Assembly (NCBI GenBank): GCA_949372645.1
Contig: CASIAP010000005.1
Coordinates: forward strand, 160,615 to 224,614
Reading direction: 5' to 3'
Source of the DNA: Candidatus Poseidoniaceae archaeon
GTDB lineage: Archaea; Thermoplasmatota; Poseidoniia; Poseidoniales; Poseidoniaceae
DNA length: 64,000 bases
How positions within the stretch are numbered: the stretch's first letter is position 1; each line of letters starts with the position of its first letter. Positions 53,871 through 62,220 of this stretch are shown in pieces. Position numbers and translations under genes: made by a program. The notes beneath the pieces are model-generated. The model ran no database searches. It was not told the origin of the DNA and saw nothing but the letters and a program-made list of their open reading frames with translations.

Positions 53871-54785
53871 TCACTCGACACGCTCCACGACACGAACGTG
53901 GTCGCCACGCATATTGAGGGTCATTGGGATTGGTTGTTCATACAATTCCATGCTGACTTCCTCTTTGGATTCTGCTACACTAAGGACACGGGCCTTTTCG
54001 CCCTTGAATGCTCCAGTGACAATTTCAACGATGCATCCAACTTCGATTCCAGAGGTGACAGCCTTTGGTTCGAGGTAAGGGAGAATATCGGCGAGAGGTG
54101 CTTCGCCAGGAAGGACGGTCTTGGCATTCTTCAGTGGAGTTTGGTTGAGGCCACGACGAGCTGCTGGGTCTCGACCACCGGAGCGGCCGATCAACTTCTC
54201 AACATGGTGAAGAGCACTTGATTCAATAAACAAGTATCCACGCATTCCTGTAGGGTGGAGAATAGACATGATGTCTGGGAGAAGTGAGGTCAATGAACCG
54301 CTTCCATGAAGTCGGTTGTACATTTCGTCTGCAACACGTTGTTCAGATCCAATCGCTGTCTTAACGATGTAAAGGAAAGAACCAACTGATCCATACATCT
54401 CGCCAAACAATTTATTGTTGTTTTCCATTTCGAGATTTGAAAAGATACAGTTGTAGTTTTGCAGAGTTCCTGGGTCAATCCATTCTGATTCGACATAGCG
54501 GCCAGTTGGTGTTACTTCATCGGTGCTTGAAACAACCAAGACGGGGACGACGTCAACAAGAGAACGGCCCATGTCAACACCACGTTCAGGGCCAGAGCCT
54601 TGATAGTGGAGTGATTCGACTGGGATTCCAGTGGATTCTGAAACTCGGGCAAGAACTTCTTCAGGCGTATCGCCAATCCCCCAAACGCCATCCCACAAAG
54701 CCGGGAAGTCGCCATCGGATTTGCTGCGGCGCAACAAAAGAAGTTTCTCTTCAAATCGGACATATGCTACAAATGCTTCACTCAT
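53871..54785 (-). CDS. spt5: Transcription elongation factor Spt5 with an extra N-terminal degenerate NUDIX domain
   Basis: 304 residues from the ATG at 54785. A GGAG lies 9 nt upstream, and the in-frame ATG at 54794 is too close to it. Archaeal Spt5 is usually about 150 residues. The C-terminal half is ordinary Spt5: an NGN domain (FLYIVKTAIGSEQRVADEMY; MRGYLFIESSALHHVEKLI) and a KOW domain (VGCIVEIVTGAFKGEKARVL; MRGDHVRVVERVE). Residues about 4-115 look like a NUDIX fold: KLLLLRRSKSDGDFPALWDG, then GIGDTPEEVLARVSESTGIP in place of the NUDIX box, and YVESEWIDPGTL. The REx2EE metal ligands are RVSEST here, so catalysis is unlikely. It shares a promoter with secE. Confidence 0.9.
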   Translation of the reverse strand: MSEAFVAYVRFEEKLLLLRRSKSDGDFPALWDGVWGIGDTPEEVLARVSESTGIPVESLHYQGSGPERGVDMGRSLVDVVPVLVVSSTDEVTPTGRYVESEWIDPGTLQNYNCIFSNLEMENNNKLFGEMYGSVGSFLYIVKTAIGSEQRVADEMYNRLHGSGSLTSLLPDIMSILHPTGMRGYLFIESSALHHVEKLIGRSGGRDPAARRGLNQTPLKNAKTVLPGEAPLADILPYLEPKAVTSGIEVGCIVEIVTGAFKGEKARVLSVAESKEEVSMELYEQPIPMTLNMRGDHVRVVERVE

Positions 54786-54807
54786 TTCATTCATCTCCTG
54801 TATTCGC

Positions 54808-55077
54808 TCAGTTTCCGATGTTCATCACATCGAAAAGCCAAGGGAAGAAATTGTCCATCATAACGAGCATGACGAACCCGATTGCTCCAAGAACAAATAA
54901 TCCAATACCACAGATAATGGAAGTTTGTTTGAATTCTTGAGCGGTTGGCTTACGAGCCATGCGAATGATACGAGCCCAAGAGCCTCGTGAGATACGACGA
55001 AATTGGGACTCAATCCAGTCTTGACGGTCCTGAACTTTATCTTCAAACGAACGGTTTTCTGTAGCATCACTCGACAT
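54808..55077 (-). CDS. secE: Preprotein translocase subunit SecE/Sec61-gamma
   Basis: 89 residues from the ATG at 55077, which has a GAGGT just upstream. The frame opens at 55104. An N-terminal charged region and amphipathic helix (IIRMARKPTAQEFKQTSIIC) lead into one transmembrane helix (IGLFVLGAIGFVMLVMMDNF), the standard Sec61-gamma layout with the conserved KP.EF motif. It clamps SecY in the protein-conducting channel. spt5 follows after 22 bp. That secE-spt5/nusG pairing is widely conserved. Confidence 0.93.
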   Translation of the reverse strand: MSSDATENRSFEDKVQDRQDWIESQFRRISRGSWARIIRMARKPTAQEFKQTSIICGIGLFVLGAIGFVMLVMMDNFFPWLFDVMNIGN

Positions 55078-55113
55078 GGTACGACCTCGGGCCTTCAACG
55101 CCACCTACCCTCC

Positions 55114-55123
55114 CAATATAACC
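55114..55123 (-). promoter_or_regulatory. TATA box of the secE-spt5 operon
   Basis: The minus-strand ggttatattg is centred about 41 nt before the secE ATG, which would leave a leader of about 15 nt carrying GAGGT. Confidence 0.5.
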
Positions 55124-55214
55124 ACTCCGTCGCGGAAGGCGCCATAATTACTCCCCACATTTCACGATTCTATGTTGCGAGGGTTGATGTGGGAGTGCCG
55201 GGGAAGGGCATTCA

Positions 55215-56102
55215 ATGGCGCAGCAAGACCCCTATTCCGTTTTGGGCGTCGTCCGTAATGCAAGCGATGTTGAAATCAAGCGAGCGTTTCGTAAAAAAGC
55301 CCGTCAATTCCATCCAGACCGGAATCCCGATGATGTGTCTGCTGAAACAAAATTCAAGGAAGTCCAAGCAGCCTACGAATCTATTGCTACGGCAAAGGAC
55401 AGATCTGAATTCGAACAGCAACAACGTATGTCCTCGATGCGTGGCGGTGGAGCTTCTTTTGGTGGCGGAGGAATGGACGATATCTTTGGTCAAATGTTTG
55501 GAGGAGGAGGCCGGCCACGAGGAGGAAACCCATTCGGTGGCCCGGGTCAATCTCAACAACGTCGTCAACGGCCAAAAGGATCTGACATCGGCGTGAGTCT
55601 TGAATTATCAACTGAAGAGGCTGAGCACGGAGGATTGTTTTCGTTCACCTTCAAACGGCTCAAACCGAATGGAAGTGGAGCTATGGAAGCGACAACTACG
55701 ACCTTGAGGACGACGGTGAAAGCCGGAGTTAAACATGGAACGACAACCCGAATGAAAGGGCAAGGTCATGACCATCCAGAAGGTGAGGCTGGAGATGTTA
55801 TGCTGACGATTCGAATTCAATTTGGTCAAGGACGCTTTTGGGACGGTGACCTTCTGGTTCAAGAAGTCCCTACGCCATTTAGCACCCTCATGCTTGGAGG
55901 GAAAGTGAAAGTTGTGTTGCCTTCACAAAAGAAAATCATGCTCACCGTAGCTCCTGAAACATTGGTCGGCGACCGACTGCGTATCGCTGGTGCAGGATAC
56001 GATGGCGGGGATTTAGAACTCGAATTTGTCCTTCCAGATTATGACGAATTGTCAAAAGAACAAATAAAGGCGCTCAAGAAATTGAAGGATACTGGATTGT
56101 AG
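55215..56102 (+). CDS. J-domain protein (DnaJ/CbpA type without zinc finger)
   Basis: 295 residues. The J domain covers residues 5-70 with HPD at 33-35 (RQFHPDRNPDD). A Gly/Met/Phe-rich linker follows (GGGGMDDIFGQMFGGGG). The C-terminal substrate-binding domains are seen as GVSLELSTEEAEHGG, GDVMLTIRIQFGQGRFWDGD and VVLPSQKKIMLTVAPETLVG. The CxxCxGxG zinc-finger repeats of DnaJ proper are missing, so it belongs to the type B (CbpA-like) group. It stimulates Hsp70 ATPase and delivers clients. No dnaK is in this window. The RNase gene starts 9 bp downstream. Confidence 0.9.
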   Translation: MAQQDPYSVLGVVRNASDVEIKRAFRKKARQFHPDRNPDDVSAETKFKEVQAAYESIATAKDRSEFEQQQRMSSMRGGGASFGGGGMDDIFGQMFGGGGRPRGGNPFGGPGQSQQRRQRPKGSDIGVSLELSTEEAEHGGLFSFTFKRLKPNGSGAMEATTTTLRTTVKAGVKHGTTTRMKGQGHDHPEGEAGDVMLTIRIQFGQGRFWDGDLLVQEVPTPFSTLMLGGKVKVVLPSQKKIMLTVAPETLVGDRLRIAGAGYDGGDLELEFVLPDYDELSKEQIKALKKLKDTGL

Positions 56103-56110
56103 GTGAGCGT

Positions 56111-58483
56111 ATGGGTCGCCGAGGAAAACAACACAACCGCGGTTCGAAACATCGTACAAAAGGGCCACAACTCTCTGATGATGAACGGCTTTGGAAACGG
56201 CTCTCCAGTCATTTCAGCCATGACCTGAGTCTTTGGGAAGTCGAATGGAGTGGAGAAGCCATTGCAGACTTACTGATCGAACGTGAAAACCTCGCTCGTG
56301 ATTTTGCCGGTGATGGCAAAGCTGAGCGTGCTTTCCGTAGTAAAATTGATGCAACTTTAGCACAGGCTCGCTCAAAAAATGAACATTTTATTGAAGTCGA
56401 AAATAAATGCGTTCGAATACGTTCACCGAGTGAAACTGAACAGATAAAATCTTCAGTATTGGATTGGCAAGCCTTCACCACCGTTCATGCCTCAAAGGGC
56501 TCGACTGGCCTGCATGGTCGCCCTGCTTTGAATACAGAGAATGCACACCTCATCGATTCGGTGAGCCAAGGCGATATGGAGCGATACGCCCTGTTAGAGG
56601 ACGTTTGGTTCGCCCACCTCGGAGGCGAAGATTACCCCGATTCGTTTTCACTGATGCCAGACGAAGTGGTCCGTTCATGGGGAAAGTTCGATTTAGTCAG
56701 TGAAGCCAGATTCATTGCCAATCGGCGCTCAGGATTACGATTCCGAGATGCCGAACCAAGTATGGCTTTGTTACTGGTTCAATCCGGGCGACTCAATGCT
56801 CGTAGCCTTCTCGATTTACGACTCGAAAACAAACGGAAAGGGGGTTGGAATCCCTTCCCAAGCACCTATGACCAGGCATTAGTTGATGCAGCTGACCGTT
56901 TACCCGTATTGGATGGCGACAAAGAAGTCTCTTCCCGAAGAAAGGATTTACGGCACCTTCCTTTTGTCACCATTGACCCTCACGATGCAAAAGATTTCGA
57001 TGATGCAATATGCCTCATTGAAGAAGACGGTATCCGTACATTATGGGTAGCGATTGCTGATGTAGCTCACTATGTTCAACCTGATTCACGTTTAGACGGT
57101 GCAGCACGCGCACGTGCGACTTCAGTCTATTTGCCTCATACTGTTCTTCCAATGCTACCGCCTCGACTGGCCGATGATTTGTGCTCACTTCGAGCTGGTG
57201 TAGACCGATTGGCTATGGTGGTGGCGATGAAGATTAACAGTGAACAGGAGATGTACGATTGCAGTGCATATGAAGCAGTGATTCAAGTTGCTGAAAACAT
57301 GGCGTATGAGGATGCTTTAGACAATCCTCGCTTTACTGAAATGTTCAAACTCGCTTCTCATTGGCAAGAGAAAGAAGTACGTCTCAACATCCAAAATGCT
57401 GAATTACGCCCACGGTTGCATGGAGATGAGAACATTCGAGTCGATGTCAAATGGCCGAATGCTGCCACACAAATGATCGAATCCTTCATGGTTGCAACCA
57501 ATGCTTCGGTTGGCCATTTACTCGGAAAAGTCGGCGCCCCTTTGCCGTGGCGATGCCACACACCACCTGATTCGGTTGAAGTCGAAGAATTGAATGCAAA
57601 ACTCTCGGCTCTTGGAGTGGATATTGAATTACCAATGCCGAGTTTCAGGACGCATGGCCAATCCGAAGAGAGTGAACTCAACGACCTGTTGGCGGGTTGG
57701 GCTGGTGGTTCAATCGATGTTTCAGGGATGCAATCTCAAGAAGTCGAAGCAACCGATGACACTCCAGAGTATCTCTCAAGTGTGCTGGATTCTGAGGCAC
57801 GACAGGATATTCTTGATGCACTTATGCAAGCTCAACTCCAGGCATCAGAACTCAAAGGCCCTGTTCGTCGAGTCGTTGACCAAGGCCTCTTTCACTTGAT
57901 GCAACGCGCCTCATACAGTGAAGAGAACTTAGGTCACTTCGGACTTAATCTCGACGCCTATGTCCACTTCACCAGTCCGATTCGGCGCTATCCCGATTTG
58001 ATGACGCACCGTCAATTAAAAGCCCATTTGCGTGGAGAAGAGTGGGTGCATTCACTTGAAGAAACAGCAAAGATTTCGAAGCATTGCAGTGAGCAAGGGC
58101 ACACAGCAAAACGAATGGAGTGGGAATTGGTCGCAAATGCCTACCACCTCCACTTGTTACGTGGTGGGAAAATTGGTGGCGACAGCACAATTGACTCGAC
58201 ACCTCTTGAACACACCTCTTGGGCTGCACGTATTACCGGCCTGCGAACGCCATGGGTCTTCTTGGATCTCGCTGATGATGGAGCCATTCATGGCCGTATG
58301 CATTTGCGCCAAATTGGAGGGAAAACGGAAATGAGCGTCGATGAATTTGGATTGTCAGTGATACCTGCAGAACCGGATGAACGCGGTGACCAAACCCCGA
58401 TTGTTCAACTCGGGCAAATATTCCCTTGCCGATTACGTGGGCTCGATGTCTGGGCGGGTTCACTCGATTTGGCTCCGCAGTAG
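56111..58483 (+). CDS. rnr: RNase II/R (RNB) family 3'-5' exoribonuclease
   Basis: 790 residues with GGTGA just before the ATG. An N-terminal region of about 250 residues does not show clear cold-shock motifs. It leads into the RNB domain. The metal-binding site is VTIDPHDAKDFDDAICLI (about residues 286-303) with the usual cluster of Asp residues. Further RNB motifs are VAIADVAHYVQPDSRLDGAA, YLPHTVLPMLPPRLADDLCS, LRAGVDRLAMVV and VHFTSPIRRYPDLMTHRQLK. The C-terminal S1-like region has FLDLADDGAIHGRMHLRQI. RNase R degrades structured RNA from the 3' end. Most archaea rely on the exosome, so this family has a patchy distribution among them. It is cotranscribed with the J-protein. Confidence 0.9.
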   Translation: MGRRGKQHNRGSKHRTKGPQLSDDERLWKRLSSHFSHDLSLWEVEWSGEAIADLLIERENLARDFAGDGKAERAFRSKIDATLAQARSKNEHFIEVENKCVRIRSPSETEQIKSSVLDWQAFTTVHASKGSTGLHGRPALNTENAHLIDSVSQGDMERYALLEDVWFAHLGGEDYPDSFSLMPDEVVRSWGKFDLVSEARFIANRRSGLRFRDAEPSMALLLVQSGRLNARSLLDLRLENKRKGGWNPFPSTYDQALVDAADRLPVLDGDKEVSSRRKDLRHLPFVTIDPHDAKDFDDAICLIEEDGIRTLWVAIADVAHYVQPDSRLDGAARARATSVYLPHTVLPMLPPRLADDLCSLRAGVDRLAMVVAMKINSEQEMYDCSAYEAVIQVAENMAYEDALDNPRFTEMFKLASHWQEKEVRLNIQNAELRPRLHGDENIRVDVKWPNAATQMIESFMVATNASVGHLLGKVGAPLPWRCHTPPDSVEVEELNAKLSALGVDIELPMPSFRTHGQSEESELNDLLAGWAGGSIDVSGMQSQEVEATDDTPEYLSSVLDSEARQDILDALMQAQLQASELKGPVRRVVDQGLFHLMQRASYSEENLGHFGLNLDAYVHFTSPIRRYPDLMTHRQLKAHLRGEEWVHSLEETAKISKHCSEQGHTAKRMEWELVANAYHLHLLRGGKIGGDSTIDSTPLEHTSWAARITGLRTPWVFLDLADDGAIHGRMHLRQIGGKTEMSVDEFGLSVIPAEPDERGDQTPIVQLGQIFPCRLRGLDVWAGSLDLAPQ

Positions 58484-58486
58484 TAT

Positions 58487-58519
58487 TGTAGTCAAAACAA
58501 AGCGTTTATATTGACTACA
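58487..58519 (+). promoter_or_regulatory. Operator-like inverted repeat around the TATA box of the copper operon
   Basis: TGTAGTCAA (58487-58495) and TTGACTACA (58511-58519) are perfect 9-bp inverted repeats with a 15-bp spacer. The TATA box TTTATAT (58505-58511) lies inside. Its centre is 26 nt before the ATG at 58534, so the transcript is probably leaderless. A repressor bound here would block TBP/TFB. The regulator itself is not in the window. Confidence 0.7.
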
Positions 58520-58533
58520 TAAAACCCAAGACC

Positions 58534-58728
58534 ATGGCGCGAGTCAAGGCTCAGACGTGCGATTGTCAGTGTAAGATGAAGCGACTCTACACGCGAGCCG
58601 AGGGCGGCAAAGGCTGGGATCAAATCGGCTGGATGTGTAGCTGTGGTTGCGGTTGCATTACCATGGACCAAGGCGATTGGAACCTCATGCCTTGTGAAAA
58701 TGATACGTGCAGTACTGTTGACGAATGA
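58534..58728 (+). CDS. Small cysteine-rich putative copper-binding protein
   Basis: 64 residues with nine cysteines: three in CDCQC (9, 11, 13), four in CSCGCGC (35, 37, 39, 41), and C54 and C59. The spacing is metallothionein-like rather than a zinc ribbon, although a structural metal site is possible. No family is recognised. It is the first gene behind the operator, 9 bp before the copper ATPase. It may buffer copper or pass it to CopA. That role is inferred only from position and cysteine content. Confidence 0.8.
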   Translation: MARVKAQTCDCQCKMKRLYTRAEGGKGWDQIGWMCSCGCGCITMDQGDWNLMPCENDTCSTVDE

Positions 58729-58737
58729 GGTGACCAG

Positions 58738-61017
58738 ATGACAGAAGAATCGTTCACACTCAACATCACAGGCATGACCTGTGGTGCATGTGTTGCTTCG
58801 GTCGAGAAAGTCGTCTCAAAGGTCGACAGCGTGGCTGAAGTTGCAGTGAATTTACCGCTTAATCGCGCCGTTATTCGCCTTCATCCAACCGCCCAATTCA
58901 ATCAAACGAAAGCCAAGGTCATCTCAGCGATTGAGCGGAGTGGTTTTGGGGCAAAGGAATCCAGGGGAAAGCCTGCTCTCTTTGGTGAAGCAAAATCAGA
59001 ATTACGAAGACAAGGACAAAAGGTATCGGTCGCACTACTCTTAGCCCTACCAACGCTCTACCTCACCATGTTTGCAGACGACATGGGGGGTGTGAATGGT
59101 GTGAACAAACGCTTGCTTTTTGCCTTCTTCACAACGTTACCTGTCTATTTCTGGTCTGGTTGGGAGTTTCATATGAGGGCTTGGAAATCCCTACGCAGTG
59201 GAACTGCCAACATGGATGTGCTCGTTCATTTAGGGACTACCGTAGCATTTGTCTGGTCTTTTCTGATTACATTCGAGCCATCTTTGCCTTTCCTTCCCTC
59301 AGTGTTTAGTACCGCAACACATGTGTTCTTTGATGGCGTTGTATTCATCATTGGTTTCGTATTACTCGGCAATTGGATGGAGGCTGCAGCGAAACTCAAA
59401 GCAACCGATGCCATACATTCGTTAATGGAAATGCAACCAAAACAAGCCAGAGTGATTACCGATGAAGCAAGTGGATATTCTGAAACTCGAGAGGTAGAGG
59501 CTGTTGCGCCCGGTTCACTGATCAAAGTACTGCTAGGAGAAACAATCCCTTTGGATGGCGTGCTGTTTCAATGCAAAGCGAGCATCGATGAATCGATGAT
59601 GACAGGAGAGCCGTATCCAGTTCGGAAAAACGATGGCGAGAGCGTTTCAGCTGGTACAATTGTTCTCGACGGTACCGTCTTCATCCGAACCACCCGCCCT
59701 TCCGAAGACACCTTACTTGCGGGTATCATCACTTTGGTGGAAGAGGCACAAATGGGCAAGGCACCCATCCAACGACTTGTTGACCGGATCGCAGCAGTTT
59801 TCGTTCCTTTGGTCGTCATAATGGCTCTACTCGCCGCATTCTTCTGGTGGATGTATCCTGACTCATCGGCGTATAACCCAATGGCGACGAATGCTGAACT
59901 CGCCATGATGGTTCTCGTTTCGACTTTGGTTATTGCTTGCCCTTGTGCCTTGGGTCTTGCAACGCCGACCGCTCTCATTGTTGGCACTGGTGTTGGCGCA
60001 AAGAATGGTCTACTCATCAAAGGCATAGAAGCACTGGAAAATGCACACAAAACCGATACCTTAGTCGTCGATAAAACAGGAACGCTCACCTCTGGAAAAC
60101 CAAGAGTCAGCCATATTGAAATGCTCGATTGTGAAGTCAAGGAAATCCTTGGAATTGCTGCCTCTCTTGAAGAAGAATCAACGCACCCACTGGCAACTGC
60201 CATTCAGACCTCATGGGCGAATGTGTCCTCTTCACGGCCCGAGATGAGCGGAATTAAAACCATGCCTGGCCTTGGAATGATTGGCAAATACGGCGAGGCT
60301 GTCGTCGCCATTGGAAACGCTGAACTGATGGAAGAGGTCGGTGTAAAAATCGATCAAGAAGTCGAAGAAAAACTGGCGTTGGCTGCTACGAAAGGTGTGA
60401 CGCTCGTGTTGGTCAGTCAAGGTAAGCGCCTGCTCGGTTGGATTGAAGCAAAAGACCGTGTTCGAGAATCTTCAGAAAAAGCAATTCGACATGCCAAACA
60501 GATGGGATACGAAGTCATCATGCTCACAGGTGACCGACAAGAAGCCGCTGACACTTTAGCAGAAAAGATCGGTATTGACACGGTGCTTGCAGGAGTCAAG
60601 CCTCATGAAAAAGCCCATCATATCATGCGTTGGCAAGAAGAAGGTCGGTCGGTGGCGATGGTCGGAGATGGCATCAACGATGCTGCTGCACTTTCAGCTG
60701 CTGACGTCGGTATTGCTATGGGAGCAGGTTCCGATATTGCCTTAGATGCTGCTGATTTTGTTCTGTTACGAAACGATTTAATCGACGCAGTGTCTTCATT
60801 GAGCCTTGGTCGAAGTACCATGCGCCGTATCCGAACGAATCTCGGTTGGGCGTTTGTCTACAATGCTGTGGGCATCCCTCTTGCGATGGGTGTTATGCTC
60901 CCCTTCACCGGTTTCCTTCTCCCACCTGCCTTTGCAGCAGCGGCAATGTCATTGTCATCGGTAAGTGTCGTTGGTAACTCTCTTCTGTTGAAGTGGTGGA
61001 GTCCCATCCGTGAATGA
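58738..61017 (+). CDS. copA: Copper-exporting P1B-type ATPase
   Basis: 759 residues, normal length. An N-terminal HMA domain carries GMTCGACVASVEKV. Eight membrane helices include the ion site CPC (401-403, CPCALGLATPTALIVGTG). The actuator loop has TGEPYPV (about 289), the phosphorylation site is DKTGTLTSGKPRV (Asp about 445), the nucleotide-domain HP is in ESTHPLATAI, and the hinge is MVGDGINDAAAL (about 644). The CPC motif marks the Cu(I)/Ag(I) subgroup. It moves copper out of the cytoplasm. GGTGACC precedes the ATG. It lies 9 bp after the Cys-rich gene and 30 bp before the HMA chaperone gene. Confidence 0.96.
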   Translation: MTEESFTLNITGMTCGACVASVEKVVSKVDSVAEVAVNLPLNRAVIRLHPTAQFNQTKAKVISAIERSGFGAKESRGKPALFGEAKSELRRQGQKVSVALLLALPTLYLTMFADDMGGVNGVNKRLLFAFFTTLPVYFWSGWEFHMRAWKSLRSGTANMDVLVHLGTTVAFVWSFLITFEPSLPFLPSVFSTATHVFFDGVVFIIGFVLLGNWMEAAAKLKATDAIHSLMEMQPKQARVITDEASGYSETREVEAVAPGSLIKVLLGETIPLDGVLFQCKASIDESMMTGEPYPVRKNDGESVSAGTIVLDGTVFIRTTRPSEDTLLAGIITLVEEAQMGKAPIQRLVDRIAAVFVPLVVIMALLAAFFWWMYPDSSAYNPMATNAELAMMVLVSTLVIACPCALGLATPTALIVGTGVGAKNGLLIKGIEALENAHKTDTLVVDKTGTLTSGKPRVSHIEMLDCEVKEILGIAASLEEESTHPLATAIQTSWANVSSSRPEMSGIKTMPGLGMIGKYGEAVVAIGNAELMEEVGVKIDQEVEEKLALAATKGVTLVLVSQGKRLLGWIEAKDRVRESSEKAIRHAKQMGYEVIMLTGDRQEAADTLAEKIGIDTVLAGVKPHEKAHHIMRWQEEGRSVAMVGDGINDAAALSAADVGIAMGAGSDIALDAADFVLLRNDLIDAVSSLSLGRSTMRRIRTNLGWAFVYNAVGIPLAMGVMLPFTGFLLPPAFAAAAMSLSSVSVVGNSLLLKWWSPIRE

Positions 61018-61047
61018 GTTCAAAGCCCTCCCTTACGTCCAACAAAC

Positions 61048-61263
61048 ATGACCGAGCAAGTACACGCCCTCAACATCATCGGCATGACGTGCAGTGGATG
61101 TTCAGACCGAATCATTCGCGTTTTGGAAGCAACCCCTGGTGTACTCAAAGCGGACATTTCTCACAAAACCAATTCGGGCAGAATCGTTGCTAACTCGTCT
61201 GAAATCACGGCAACCCAACTTGTCGAAATTGTCAAATCATCAGGTTTTGAAGCATCGGCTTGA
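61048..61263 (+). CDS. copZ: Copper chaperone, HMA domain (CopZ-like)
   Basis: 71 residues forming a single HMA domain with GMTCSGC at 12-18, whose two cysteines bind Cu(I), and the usual beta-alpha-beta-beta-alpha-beta pattern ending SSGFEAS. It delivers copper to the ATPase encoded just upstream. It resembles the HMA domain of that ATPase and could have split off from it. The tRNA-Leu gene begins 42 bp downstream. Confidence 0.92.
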   Translation: MTEQVHALNIIGMTCSGCSDRIIRVLEATPGVLKADISHKTNSGRIVANSSEITATQLVEIVKSSGFEASA

Positions 61264-61304
61264 TGCGTTTGTTTCAAATCCAAGAGGCACCGCCATCAGT
61301 TTGC

Positions 61305-61388
61305 GCGGGGGTCGCCCAGCTTGGTCAACGGCGGTGGGTTTAGGTCCCATTCCTTATCGGTTCGCAGGTTCGAATCCTGCCTCCCGCA
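61305..61388 (+). tRNA. tRNA-Leu (TAG)
   Basis: The acceptor stem is GCGGGGG with CTCCCGC. The D arm is GCCC/GGC type, the anticodon stem GTGGG with CCCAT, and the loop TTTAGGT gives anticodon TAG. A long variable arm (tccttatcggttc) marks a class II tRNA. The T arm is GCAGG-TTCGAAT-CCTGC with discriminator A. No intron, no encoded CCA. Confidence 0.93.
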
Positions 61389-61468
61389 CTCTTTCAACAA
61401 GCAAAGATAGTTCGCTTTAAACAAAGTAGAAGAGGGTTCATCGGACATTCGAGAGAACAAATACTTGT

Positions 61469-61963
61469 TCAAATCCAGCATTTTGAAGTTCTACCGTCAC
61501 TCATATCGGTGACTGTTAAGGCCTTCACTCCCAAGGGGCCTGTGTCCAATAAGACGGCATATGAGGGACCTCCAGGGAATGTGATAACCCCTTTGGCACC
61601 GGACCATACAACCAAACCCTGCAGGGGTAATTTTCCGATTGGCAACCCATTTGCAAGTTTTGCAGTATAGGTGCGTGCCAATGTACTGAAAGATACTTCT
61701 TCTTGAAGCCCATACTGTGGGTCGTTAAAGAGGAGCGTAAGTTTGATCGAAGGAAACCATCTTTTGTTAAGAAGAACACAGTGTATATTTTGTTCAACAG
61801 GAGAATGGTGTGGTTGAGTGTGATGGGTTGTGGTAGATGGAATTACTTGGTGATTTATTGGTGATGGGGTGTGTGGCAATGTGTTGGATTGAGGAGGAGC
61901 CGGTATCCAGCTATTCCCGTCCCACATCCATTGACCATCTGGGCTGAAAGTTGGTCCGGTCAT
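61469..61963 (-). CDS. Small protein with N-terminal Trp-rich motif, unknown
   Basis: 164 residues. The start reads FSPDGQWMWDGNSWIPAPP, a short Trp motif resembling the DUF2510-like or WW-like ends seen on two giant proteins of this window. A Pro/His/Thr-rich linker follows, then a beta-rich domain (WFPSIKLTLLFNDPQYGLQE; GVITFPGGPSYAVLLDTGPL). No signal peptide or membrane helix is evident, so it is probably cytoplasmic. A TATA-like gtaaaatag lies about 22 nt upstream. The region 61964-62220 between it and the divergent TPR gene holds only promoter-like sequence. Confidence 0.6.
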   Translation of the reverse strand: MTGPTFSPDGQWMWDGNSWIPAPPQSNTLPHTPSPINHQVIPSTTTHHTQPHHSPVEQNIHCVLLNKRWFPSIKLTLLFNDPQYGLQEEVSFSTLARTYTAKLANGLPIGKLPLQGLVVWSGAKGVITFPGGPSYAVLLDTGPLGVKALTVTDMSDGRTSKCWI

Positions 61964-62190
61964 AGAGGATGCTAAGCATTCTATTTTACCAAGTCTTCGA
62001 TGATTGTTTGGGAACCATTCGTTCTTGATGAGAGGATTTAATCAAATTGAGACAGATGCACATGTATTATGCTCAAATCGAGAAATGTTATCTTATCGTA
62101 GCTGGAATAATCTCCAATGCCCTGATTCCTAAATCTAATATTCGAATTATTTGGCCGATTCCATCCGGATTTTACGGATTCAATCCGAGG

Positions 62191-62199
62191 GCTTAAATC
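62191..62199 (+). promoter_or_regulatory. TATA-like box of the TPR protein gene
   Basis: gcttaaatc is centred about 26 nt before the ATG at 62221, so the transcript would be leaderless. Confidence 0.45.
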
Positions 62200-62220
62200 C
62201 CATAGACCCCTAATCGAGTT

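Noticed and set aside
53771..53908. Upstream part of the open L11 frame as the missing L11 N-terminal domain
   Set aside because: It is too short, overlaps the spt5 end and the promoter, and lacks the PGGxATxGPPLGP signature.
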